Of a stretch of DNA of 31,655 bases, positions 1 through 5,926 are shown piece by piece. A model generated the notes under the pieces. That model worked only from the letters and a program-made list of their open reading frames with translations, was not told where the DNA came from and made no database searches. The stretch comes from a virus. Made by a program: the position numbers and the translations under genes. Location of the stretch: positions 1 to 31,655 of the IMG/VR virus record IMGVR_UViG_3300006751_000074. One strand, given 5' to 3'. Within the stretch, counting starts at the first letter, position 1. Each line of letters starts with the position of its first letter.

Positions 1-11
1 ATTTTGGGGGG
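1..11. repeat. Left copy of 11-bp terminal direct repeat
   Basis: The first 11 bases, ATTTTGGGGGG, are identical to the last 11 (31645-31655). The repeat lies between the co-chaperonin gene and the small terminase gene once the ends are joined, which is where a cos site is expected. It may be a filled-in cohesive end or an assembly overlap of a circular genome; sequence alone cannot decide. Confidence 0.8.
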
Positions 12-113
12 CGTGACGCTCATTTCCTGTGATCCTGGGGGGTGTTTTTTGTGCGTTGTAACGCCTTTTTGGGTGCGCCAGCCTACCCCGGCGCCTGCTT
101 TCGACCCTCGACC
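12..113. other. Non-coding left end, cos-like region
   Basis: I see no convincing gene here. A second TGGGGGG lies at 36-42 (the first is at 5-11). TTTTGTGC at 47-54 is repeated at 31625-31632, so the joined ends are flanked by short direct repeats, as is common around terminase cutting sites. GCGCC and GGCGC arms near 75-95 could form a weak hairpin, but no T-run follows on either strand, so I do not call a terminator. Confidence 0.45.
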
Positions 114-425
114 CTATGTTTTGTCGATCTTTGTCCATTCGACCCGCACCTCGTACGAATCAGAGACAACGCCGGCGATTTCCTCGGGCACAATCGCGGC
201 GATCCGTAGTCCCTCGAACACGCATTCGAGCCCCATATCGCGCCTAAATAGCACAATACAACCCGGTTTTATGCTTGGATCCGTTACTTCCGAGCCGACA
301 GAGAGCACCGCAGCCAGCGGACGCGGCACCTCAGCGCCTAAAACGATCCCGCTGTCCGTTTCCCGCTCTGCATCGAGCGGAGCAACCACCACCTGTCGGC
401 CTACTGCCTTAACTAATCGCGCCAT
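114..425 (-). CDS. groES-like: GroES/Cpn10-type co-chaperonin
   Basis: 103 aa, close to the ~95-100 aa of GroES. The Cpn10 pattern is visible in order: a VGRQVVV first strand (8-14), a mobile-loop segment ending in SGIVLG (25-30, compare GGIVL in GroES), AAVLSVG (38-44), KPGCIVLF (53-60) and a final strand LRIAAIVPEEIAGVV (73-87). A 15-residue C-terminal extension follows. In the family this protein caps GroEL; phage versions such as T4 gp31 replace host GroES for capsid folding. The start is ATG with GGGTAGGAA directly upstream; the stop is TAG. It points out of the left end, so after end-joining it lies about 220 bp upstream of the small terminase gene on the same strand, at the head of the late operon. 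I infer the major capsid protein as its client. Confidence 0.87.
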   Translation of the reverse strand: MARLVKAVGRQVVVAPLDAERETDSGIVLGAEVPRPLAAVLSVGSEVTDPSIKPGCIVLFRRDMGLECVFEGLRIAAIVPEEIAGVVSDSYEVRVEWTKIDKT

Positions 426-433
426 TTCCTACC

Positions 434-461
434 CTTACAGCAACCCGGGGCGCGCTGTCAA
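434..461 (-). promoter_or_regulatory. Candidate sigma70-like promoter for the co-chaperonin/late operon
   Basis: On the minus strand a perfect -35 TTGACA (461-456) is followed after 16 bases by TGTAAG (439-434), 4 of 6 matches to TATAAT. The predicted start is near 427, only a couple of bases before the ATG, so the transcript would be nearly leaderless. The -35 is perfect but the -10 is weak. Confidence 0.35.
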
Positions 462-464
462 TCG

Positions 465-752
465 TTGCTAGCCTTTCGGGTGGCTCTGCGCCACGCTGGC
501 GACGTGTTATTCGCCGACGCATACGTAATGCTCGAGCACCTGCGCCAGAAATGGGGCCGCTCTCTGTCGCTCTCGCTCGTCGCCGTCGGCTATCCTACAC
601 ACGGCGTTATGGCCGTTATAAAGGACCGAACCGGAACGCTGGCAACCATCCACGCCGATAACAATATCTCAGCCGCCAAACGCTCGACCGTCGAAGACAT
701 ACGCCAGGCCATGGCGTTAGCTGCCGACCGTGAGCGGCCCAAACGCCATTAG
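465..752 (+). CDS. Small protein of unknown function (95 aa or shorter)
   Basis: I do not recognise a family. Codon use (GCC, CTC GAG, CGC, GTC) is like that of the neighbouring genes, and the reading frame is more protein-like than its antisense frame. The longest version starts at TTG 465. In-frame GTG 504 and ATG 528 would give 82 and 75 aa, and none has a good Shine-Dalgarno sequence. The product is soluble, with a hydrophobic strand SLSLSLVAVGY in the middle and a charged C-terminal helix. It sits between the divergent co-chaperonin gene and the candidate origin, in the direction of the primase operon. A TTG start would begin next to the candidate minus-strand -35, so the shorter starts deserve equal weight. 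Confidence 0.55.
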   Translation: MLAFRVALRHAGDVLFADAYVMLEHLRQKWGRSLSLSLVAVGYPTHGVMAVIKDRTGTLATIHADNNISAAKRSTVEDIRQAMALAADRERPKRH

Positions 753-781
753 TGTTGGGTTGAGTGCAGTATAAACGCAAC

Positions 782-806
782 ACCGTGCAGGTTGTGTATG
801 GTTGGG
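782..806. repeat. Inverted repeat, left arm (25 bp)
   Basis: Pairs base for base with 919-943, with 22 of 25 matches. It includes a perfect 7-bp block ACCGTGC and a perfect 14-bp block TGTGTATGGTTGGG. The arms are separated by 112 bp of AT-rich sequence, too far for a simple terminator. A pair of protein-binding sites is more likely. Confidence 0.85.
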
Positions 807-918
807 CGCCAAACTCTTTTAATATAGAAATCACTCGTTTAATAGTGTCCGTTTTGTCCGTTTTCCCGGTTTTTAACCCATTCCGTGGGGAAATTTCCTT
901 AAAAAGAAAAGTTTCCAA

Positions 919-943
919 CCCAACCATACACATTCCGCACGGT
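919..943. repeat. Inverted repeat, right arm (25 bp)
   Basis: Reverse complement of 782-806 with three internal mismatches and no gaps (positions i and 1725-i pair). The inner block reads CCCAACCATACACA and the outer block GCACGGT. Confidence 0.85.
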
Positions 944-996
944 ACCACGTTTGCACCAGCACAAAACCCGACACAATCGAGCATTTTCCAGTTTTC

Positions 997-1023
997 TTGA
1001 CATACCACCCGCCCCGAACTAAT
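997..1023 (+). promoter_or_regulatory. Candidate promoter for the primase operon
   Basis: A perfect -35 TTGACA (997-1002) is followed after 15 bases by ACTAAT (1018-1023), 4 of 6 matches to TATAAT. The spacer is short, so this is tentative. It lies 39 bp upstream of the primase ATG, which has AAGGGG (1050-1055) as ribosome-binding site. Confidence 0.35.
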
Positions 1024-1061
1024 GATCGAACCATCGAAAGGGAATTCGTAAGGGGCTAGCA

Positions 1062-3425
1062 ATGAGCACGCTTGATCATAATTTCGACGAGCTGTCGTCG
1101 ATTCTTTCCGGTTTTTCTAAAAATAAAACAGGCTGGATCGCCCGGTGTCCAGCGCATAAGGACACCGAGCCGAGCCTATCGATCGGCCGAGGCTCCGAGG
1201 GTCGGATCCTTTTCAACTGCCACGCCGGCTGTACCGCCGAGGATATACTCGCCGCGATCGGCTGGTCATGGCAGCAAGTATTGCCGGAGCGAGAGCGGAA
1301 AGCCGGGCCGCCCGAGATAATCCGAGAATATACGTATACCGATCAGCACGGCGCGCCGCTCTATCAAGTCGTGCGTTTCGAGGCTGGCGCGCCTCACAAG
1401 TATAAACCGCGCTTTCTAGATGCCGCCGGCCGCTATCGGTTCGGGCTGCCCGCCTCAGGCTCGACGCTTTACCGTCTGCCCGACCTACTGGCAGCCAAAA
1501 AAGACAGCCAACCGATCCTAATCGTCGAGGGCGAGCGAGACGCCGAAAGCGTGTACGCGCTCGGGCTATGTGCCACGTGCAACACCGGCGGCGCCAATGG
1601 CTGGCGCTCGGAGTTTCGCGACCGCTTTCGAGGCTGCGACGTGTATATTTGCGGCGATAATGACGCCGCCGGCCGCTCGTTTGTGGCTACAGTAACCCGC
1701 AGCGTGCGCGAGGTGGCACACGCTGTGCGAATTATTCGGCTGCCCTACACCAAAAAAGGCGAGGACGTTACAGACTGGATCGGTGCAGGCGGCACGCTCG
1801 AGGCGTTGCGCGATTATATGAAAGCGGCGCACCGTATAACCGAAAAAGACCTCGCCGATCTCGACAAATTGCGCCAGCAAGCGGTATCAATGCGCCGAGC
1901 TGGACACGACGAGCCCGCCATTTTCGCCGCTCTCGATATGCTAAACCACCGGCAGCGAGTACCAGCGGCCACCGACGAGGTTAAAAAGCTCGCCAAACAA
2001 GCCACAGAGCGACCCGCAGGCGAACGGCCGCTCGAGCGTAAAAGCGAATTGACGATCGCGCGTTATGTGCTCGAGCAGCTCGGCCCGCGCGTGATATTCG
2101 ACGAGGGCAGCTTTTACAAGTACCAGCACGCCCGGCCCGGCATATGGTCGGAGGTGCCCGAATCGGTAGTCGCAAAGCAGATCAACGCCTTAGAGGGTCG
2201 GCTCTATGTGCACAGTAGCGACGAGGGAATCGAGCAGTACAGACCGCTCGCAATCAACGCCAGCATGACGCGCGGCGCTCTGGTGCTGGCTCAATACGAG
2301 GCAGCGCGGCCGGATTTTTTCGCCGAGGCGCCGCACGTTGTCGTGTGTCGAAATGGCGCGCTACAAGTAAACCCGGGATCAAACCGCGTCGAATTCACAG
2401 AGCACGACGATCAACACAGAGCCCGCGCCGCGCTCGCGATAGACTACGACGAGCACGCCGGCTGCCCTCGCTGGCTGGATTTCCTTTCTACAGTGCTACC
2501 AGAGCACCCCGAGCACGCCAGGCACGCACACGAGGCGCTACAAGAGTTTATAGGGATCGCATTGTTTGGGCTGGCTACCCGTTTTCAGCAGTGCTTGATG
2601 CTCTATGGCTCGGGCTCGAATGGGAAAAGCACGCTACAAGAAATAATCGCCGCGCTTTTTCCGCCCGAATCGATCGCCTCCGTCTCGCCCCAATCATTTA
2701 CAGACGATTACCACGTCGCGCACCTGTCGGGAAAACTGATCAACATATGCTCGGAGGTGCCCGGGATCGAGATTACCCGCTCCGATAGATTTAAGGCCGT
2801 CATTAGTGGCGATCTGCTCGTATGTCGAGAGCCGTACAAAAAGCCGTACACCACCCGTCTGCGCGTGGCGTGCTGTTTCGCGGCCAATGAATTACCAGGC
2901 TCTCGCGATTGTTCTTTCGGCTTCTGGCGGCGTTTTTTGCCGATCCCTTTCTCGGTTGAGATAGACGCACAGAAAAAAGATCCGAACATAGCGCGAAAAA
3001 TAATAGCCGCCGAGCTGCCCGGCTTATTCGCGTGGGCTATTGCGGGCGCCCGGCGCGCACTAGAGAGCGGCGCCTACACCTCGCCAGAATGCTCTGAAGC
3101 ATTAAAAGCCGAATGGATGAAATCAAGCGATAGCGTCTCGGCTTTCTGCGACGACATAATCCGCCGAGACTCAGGCGGGCGCGCCTGGATACCCGACCCG
3201 GCCGGCATACGAGCCGCCAAACTATACGAGCGATACGACGAGTGGTGTCGCACCTACCACCATAAACCGGTAAGCGTCGCCAAATTCGGCCGCCGGCTGT
3301 CCTCGCTCGGCGTACCGAAAGAACGCGGCGCCGGCTCGACGTTTTACAGAGTCGACGCCGATACGCTCTGGAGTGCAACAGAAACCGATCGCAGGCTATC
3401 AGGGCCGGATCTCAAATGGAATTAG
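1062..3425 (+). CDS. Primase-helicase (CHC2 zinc finger, Toprim, D5/SF3 helicase)
   Basis: 787 aa. The N-terminus carries a CHC2-like zinc finger (C29, H32, C53, C57; CPAH...CHAGC). A Toprim domain follows, with EGERD (156-160) and GDND (198-201), the acidic residues that bind metal in primases. The C-terminal half is a D5/P4-type superfamily 3 helicase: Walker A GSGSNGKST (516-524), a Walker-B-like strand KLINICSE (558-565), sensor FAANE (606-610) and FWRR (621-624) as the likely arginine finger. Such proteins make primers and unwind DNA at phage and plasmid origins. ATG 1062 has AAGGGG seven bases upstream. The gene lies directly after the candidate origin and heads the plus-strand replication operon. 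With no DNA polymerase gene in the window, I infer that the host polymerase extends its primers. Confidence 0.92.
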   Translation: MSTLDHNFDELSSILSGFSKNKTGWIARCPAHKDTEPSLSIGRGSEGRILFNCHAGCTAEDILAAIGWSWQQVLPERERKAGPPEIIREYTYTDQHGAPLYQVVRFEAGAPHKYKPRFLDAAGRYRFGLPASGSTLYRLPDLLAAKKDSQPILIVEGERDAESVYALGLCATCNTGGANGWRSEFRDRFRGCDVYICGDNDAAGRSFVATVTRSVREVAHAVRIIRLPYTKKGEDVTDWIGAGGTLEALRDYMKAAHRITEKDLADLDKLRQQAVSMRRAGHDEPAIFAALDMLNHRQRVPAATDEVKKLAKQATERPAGERPLERKSELTIARYVLEQLGPRVIFDEGSFYKYQHARPGIWSEVPESVVAKQINALEGRLYVHSSDEGIEQYRPLAINASMTRGALVLAQYEAARPDFFAEAPHVVVCRNGALQVNPGSNRVEFTEHDDQHRARAALAIDYDEHAGCPRWLDFLSTVLPEHPEHARHAHEALQEFIGIALFGLATRFQQCLMLYGSGSNGKSTLQEIIAALFPPESIASVSPQSFTDDYHVAHLSGKLINICSEVPGIEITRSDRFKAVISGDLLVCREPYKKPYTTRLRVACCFAANELPGSRDCSFGFWRRFLPIPFSVEIDAQKKDPNIARKIIAAELPGLFAWAIAGARRALESGAYTSPECSEALKAEWMKSSDSVSAFCDDIIRRDSGGRAWIPDPAGIRAAKLYERYDEWCRTYHHKPVSVAKFGRRLSSLGVPKERGAGSTFYRVDADTLWSATETDRRLSGPDLKWN

Positions 3426-3435
3426 GAGTAAACCC

Positions 3436-3924
3436 TTGCTAGCTATCATACTCGCGTCGTTTATCGCGCACCCGCCCATCCCGACCTATGAGGGTCCAAC
3501 GTCGATAGAGTGCCCCGCTACGGAAGCCGCAGAGCTAGCCGCGAGGATAGCAGACACCTCGGCGGAATGGATGCAAGCCGTGATACAAACAGAAAGCCGA
3601 GGCGTACCGACCGCAATCGGCGACGGCGGCAAGTCGATCGGCCTATTTCAGATCCAGCTTGCCACCTGCAAAAGCCTTTACAGCCGTTGCAAACGCGCCG
3701 ATCTGCTCGATCCGAGGTTCGCGCCAGTTATTGCCGGGCTAATATGGCGCTACCTTATAAAGAAAGTCGGCCGCGAAAACGCCGCTATCGCCTACACCTG
3801 CGGCCATAAGTGCCGACGCAAAAACGGAACGTGGTACACGCACACCAAAACCAGCCGTGGATACTTTCGCAGGCTCGGCCAATATATGGACGGATCGCAG
3901 TGCGCTGCGGATGGTTGCCAGTAG
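3436..3924 (+). CDS. Lytic transglycosylase (SLT family), probably exported
   Basis: 162 aa from TTG 3436, which has TAGGAG seven bases upstream; earlier in-frame codons lie inside the primase gene. The goose-lysozyme/SLT pattern is clear: catalytic E53 in IQTESRG, GLFQIQ (69-74) and AAIAYTCG (116-123, matching the family's A-Y-N-x-G block). The N-terminus MLAIILASFIAH is short and hydrophobic and may be an export signal or anchor. Seven cysteines suggest disulfides and an extracytoplasmic site. The family cleaves the glycan strand of peptidoglycan. It lies in the replication operon rather than beside the amidase, so it may act in entry, as a virion-associated enzyme, or as a second lysin; the sequence does not decide which. 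Confidence 0.8.
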   Translation: MLAIILASFIAHPPIPTYEGPTSIECPATEAAELAARIADTSAEWMQAVIQTESRGVPTAIGDGGKSIGLFQIQLATCKSLYSRCKRADLLDPRFAPVIAGLIWRYLIKKVGRENAAIAYTCGHKCRRKNGTWYTHTKTSRGYFRRLGQYMDGSQCAADGCQ

Positions 3925-4040
3925 AGCGCCGAGCGCCTGGCAGCGCAGCCGAGAGCGTTCTACGTTTCTTGTTTCTGTTAGACTGTGCTACGAATTGAGA
4001 CACTACAAGCAACCGTGAAAGCGGGAAAGGGCGAAAACTA

Positions 4041-4178
4041 ATGCCGAGCAACATACAAAGCGATCAAGACCATATTAAACAACTGCAAAAAAAGGTCTAT
4101 GACCTCGAGAAAGCACTCGCAGCGGCGCAGAAAAAAGCCACGCCGAAACAAAAGCCCGCGAAAACCAAAGACGAGTAG
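4041..4178 (+). CDS. Small coiled-coil protein with Lys/Ala tail (45 aa)
   Basis: An ATG at 4041 preceded by GGGAAAGGGCG opens a 45-codon frame ending in TAG at 4178, just before the GTG of the nuclease gene (4181). The first half is a predicted amphipathic helix (DHIKQLQKKVYDLEKAL) and the rest is lysine, alanine and proline rich. The good ribosome-binding site and tight spacing to the next gene support it. It could be a small DNA-binding or accessory protein for its neighbour, but I recognise no family. The 116 bp before it hold no gene that I can support. Confidence 0.65.
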   Translation: MPSNIQSDQDHIKQLQKKVYDLEKALAAAQKKATPKQKPAKTKDE

Positions 4179-4180
4179 CC

Positions 4181-4528
4181 GTGTCGGGACTAAGAAGCCG
4201 CCGGAAAGGGGCTGGTTACGAACGTCTCATCGCCCGCCGGCTGGCAGAAAAGACACCGGCCGGTAAGGTTTCGCGCGGCTATCAGTACCGAGGCGGCGAC
4301 GAATGCCCCGACGTAGACGTCGCCGGCGTGCTCTGGATCGAATGCAAGCGCCACAAAATGCCGAACATACGCGCCGCAATGCGTCAAGCGATAGCCGACG
4401 CGCCGAAAGGGCGGATCCCGGTAGCCGTAACACGCGCCGACCGCTGCGATGTCGGCGATATTGTTAGCCTAACGCTCGCCGATTTCGAGGAATTATGGGC
4501 CGTGTACTGGCAGAGCGTCAACCGGTAA
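4181..4528 (+). CDS. PD-(D/E)xK nuclease, Holliday-junction-resolvase-like
   Basis: 115 aa from GTG 4181, two bases after the preceding stop. The fold pattern of Hjc-like resolvases is visible: a basic N-terminus (RSRRKG), E14 in AGYERLIARRL, D44/D46 in PDVDV, and E54-x-K56 in WIECKRH. The rest alternates helices and strands (IPVAVTRADR, VSLTLADFEELW). Such enzymes cut branched DNA in phage replication, recombination or packaging. It closes the plus operon led by the primase, and its stop overlaps the convergent minus gene by 11 bp. The nuclease superfamily is firm; resolvase activity is inferred from size, motif order and context. Confidence 0.82.
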   Translation: MSGLRSRRKGAGYERLIARRLAEKTPAGKVSRGYQYRGGDECPDVDVAGVLWIECKRHKMPNIRAAMRQAIADAPKGRIPVAVTRADRCDVGDIVSLTLADFEELWAVYWQSVNR

Positions 4529-4760
4529 GCGCCCGCCGCGCCAGCTCCAGCACCTGCACGCCAGGCTGTCGGCCCGAGCGAGCCGTCGCCCGCATTAAAA
4601 ATGCTACCTTGTCGTCTTGCTGCGCTTGCTGCAACCACCGCGAAACCGCCCGAGGTTGAACCATACACAGCCGCGCAAACTGCGCCTTAGTGCGCCGCGC
4701 ACCCTCGCCGGCTGCCAACCAGTCGACCAGAATATCGCGCATTTCCTGTGCGCGCGTCAT
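4518..4760 (-). CDS. Small helix-turn-helix protein (80 aa)
   Basis: The start is set at ATG 4760, where ATGA overlaps the stop of the upstream MazG-like gene; the longer upstream frame only shadows that gene. The region TKAQFARLCMVQPRAVSRWL fits a helix-turn-helix with recognition helix around PRAVSRWLQQA, followed by a short basic segment that could be a wing. A role as a phage transcription regulator is an inference. It is the last gene of the 7135-4518 operon and converges on the nuclease gene. Confidence 0.65.
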   Translation of the reverse strand: MTRAQEMRDILVDWLAAGEGARRTKAQFARLCMVQPRAVSRWLQQAQQDDKVAFLMRATARSGRQPGVQVLELARRALTG

Positions 4761-4978
4761 TTGCCGCCCCTCGCACGCCTGGCCAATGCCTTGACCCGCT
4801 CGTCTAGCATGAAAAGATACGCAACGGCGTCTTGTATTTCCTCGTGTATATCGACCTCGAGTTTGTCGATCGACGCCTCGAAACCCTCGTCGCCGTAAAG
4901 TTTGGCGCCCTCGGTTAGTCTCGCCTCGACCGCAGCGGCAAACCGTCGCCACGCGCCCCGCTGTCTAAATTCAACCAT
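4757..4978 (-). CDS. Small MazG-like helical protein (73 aa)
   Basis: ATG 4978 overlaps the stop of the preceding gene by 8 bp. The longer in-frame upstream part is a shadow of that gene. Residues around EGAKLYGDEGFE and then LEVDIHEEIQDAVAYLFML resemble the acidic helices of MazG/all-alpha NTP pyrophosphohydrolase proteins found in many phages (EE-x-x-D pattern). These hydrolyse nucleoside triphosphates in the family at large. This copy is very short, so activity is uncertain. It could equally be only a structural relative. Confidence 0.6.
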   Translation of the reverse strand: MVEFRQRGAWRRFAAAVEARLTEGAKLYGDEGFEASIDKLEVDIHEEIQDAVAYLFMLDERVKALARRARGGK

Positions 4979-5174
4979 TGCCGCCGCCCTCGTATGCAGC
5001 GAGGCAAGCGTCGACACGGCTACGCCTTTCGCAGCAACGCCGATCGCGATAGTGGCCGAGACTCTGCTCAGCATCCCGCAGCGCGCGAACCGCCTTATAA
5101 AGCGCGTCGCCTTTGCTCGCCATATCCAGCCAGCCAGCCAACGAAACCGGCCGCTTGTGTTCGTTGTCTACCAT
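4971..5174 (-). CDS. Hypothetical protein (67 aa)
   Basis: ATG 5174 shares one base with the TAA of the upstream gene (TAATG), typical of translational coupling. The N-terminus is polar and the middle helical (WLDMASKGDALYKAVRALRDAEQSL), followed by an arginine-rich stretch with two adjacent cysteines and a glycine tail. I recognise no family. Continuous overlaps with both neighbours support it as a real gene. Confidence 0.6.
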   Translation of the reverse strand: MVDNEHKRPVSLAGWLDMASKGDALYKAVRALRDAEQSLGHYRDRRCCERRSRVDACLAAYEGGGNG

Positions 5175-5494
5175 TACGCACCCCTCGATCGCGGCATATT
5201 AGCCGCCGCCATTGCGACGCGAGCCTCTAAGATCGCGCGCTGTAAATGCACAGCCTCGGCCCGATTGCAGCCGACGCAGCGCGGCAAACCCTCGCCGCCC
5301 AATTCCCATAATAGACCGCCCTCGACGAGTGCCTCGGCAGACTCTAAGGCGGCGACTAGTTTCTCGAGCGCCTCGCCGGCCTTTTCTAGTCGTTGTTTTT
5401 CCCGGTAAATATTGCACGCCGCGCACCGTGTCGACGTGCCAGGCGCACCGCCGCACGCGTTACACTGAAACAAACCGCCCGTTCTTTTACCCAT
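5174..5494 (-). CDS. Small zinc-ribbon-like protein (106 aa)
   Basis: The start is fixed by GGAGG eight bases before ATG 5494. Cysteines C11, C14, C24 and C27 (CNAC...CAAC) fit one zinc site; C73 and C76 (CVGC) could form part of another. A helical middle (REKQRLEKAGEALEKLVAALESAEAL) separates them. No enzyme motif is visible, so it may bind nucleic acid or protein. Its RBS, start and first residues (MGKRTGGLF) lie inside the right-hand copy of a 52-bp direct repeat shared with the preceding gene. Confidence 0.7.
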   Translation of the reverse strand: MGKRTGGLFQCNACGGAPGTSTRCAACNIYREKQRLEKAGEALEKLVAALESAEALVEGGLLWELGGEGLPRCVGCNRAEAVHLQRAILEARVAMAAANMPRSRGA

Positions 5495-5523
5495 TCTTAT
5501 TACCTCCAACGCTGAGAGCCGCC
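5472..5523. repeat. 52-bp direct repeat, copy A (gene junction)
   Basis: Matches 5875-5926 at 45 of 52 positions without gaps; the last 22 bases (5502-5523) are identical. On the minus strand it covers the 3' end of the upstream gene, the GGAGG site, the ATG and the first nine codons of the downstream gene. Differences cluster between RBS and start. Confidence 0.9.
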
Positions 5524-5897
5524 AACCGGCGCGCATAAAAAACCACGTGCGACCCTTGCACACCGTGAAAAGAAAAAAGTTTCCGCAGTGCGCGGATCAC
5601 ACGCACAGCCCCGCTATAGCTAGTGGTCGAGCATATCTCGTTCACCTGGATAGAATCATCACCGGGCAAAGCGGCCAACGCGTAAACGCGGTATTGCGGC
5701 CGCTGTCCGTACATACGAGCGCGCCGCAAAAGGATCCGTGGCTCGATCTGATCTTGATACCTGCGCCAGTCGGCAATATCGTAAACCCGCAGCCGGCAAA
5801 GATTCGCAACCGCCTTCGGCTCGAATCGTAAATGTTTCTCCGTATTCTGCGAGACAGAAACGACCCGCCCGAATAAACCGCCCGCTCTTTCACCCAT
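5487..5897 (-). CDS. Hypothetical protein between two direct repeats (136 aa)
   Basis: ATG 5897 is preceded by GGAGG in repeat copy B, and its TAA overlaps the next ATG by 8 bp (ATGGGTAA). The N-terminus MGERAGGLF and C-terminus AALSVGG are encoded within the two repeat copies. The start therefore resembles the next gene's start, and the end resembles the ligase's end. The core has an arginine-rich helix (EPRILLRRARMYGQ), short strands and a basic segment (AVRVIRALRKLFSF). I recognise no family. The repeats suggest that it was gained as a unit. Confidence 0.65.
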   Translation of the reverse strand: MGERAGGLFGRVVSVSQNTEKHLRFEPKAVANLCRLRVYDIADWRRYQDQIEPRILLRRARMYGQRPQYRVYALAALPGDDSIQVNEICSTTSYSGAVRVIRALRKLFSFHGVQGSHVVFYARRLAALSVGGNKNG

Positions 5898-5926
5898 TGC
5901 CGTAACCTCCAACGCTGAGAGCCGCC
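5875..5926. repeat. 52-bp direct repeat, copy B (gene junction)
   Basis: Partner of 5472-5523, offset 403 bp. It spans the end of the ligase gene (AALSVGG...stop), a GGAGG site and the start of the 136-aa gene, in the same arrangement as copy A. Confidence 0.9.

Larger units (their letters stand above)
753..1061. other. AT-rich non-coding block; candidate replication origin and control region
   Basis: This is the one gene-free stretch of about 300 bases. It is much more AT-rich than its surroundings. It contains the 25-bp inverted repeat 782-806/919-943, a tandem 9-mer GTCCGTTTT (847-855, 856-864), a small hairpin GGTT-TTT-AACC (868-878) and a perfect 10-bp palindrome GGAAATTTCC (889-898). 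GTTGGGTTG occurs at 754-762 and, inverted, at 916-924. Origins often combine such features with an adjacent primase/helicase gene, and that gene starts at 1062. No coding frame here looks real. Confidence 0.5.

Noticed and set aside
48-80. Terminator at the left end (GCGTTGTAACGCC then T5)
   Set aside because: The stem is only 4-5 bp with a two-to-four base loop, and no gene on that strand ends there.
4-471. 155-codon plus-strand frame
   Set aside because: It is antisense to the GroES-like gene and has proline/serine-rich shadow composition.
764-1000. 78-codon plus-strand frame in the origin-like block
   Set aside because: It is made of the inverted repeat and AT-rich sequence, with no RBS and no neighbour-like codon use.
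616-1062. 148-codon minus-strand frame
   Set aside because: It crosses the AT-rich origin-like block and the 465-752 gene on the other strand; the composition is not protein-like.
4761-4952. N-terminal extension of the HTH gene up to 4952
   Set aside because: Arginine-rich shadow of the MazG-like gene; the ATGA overlap at 4757-4760 sets the start.
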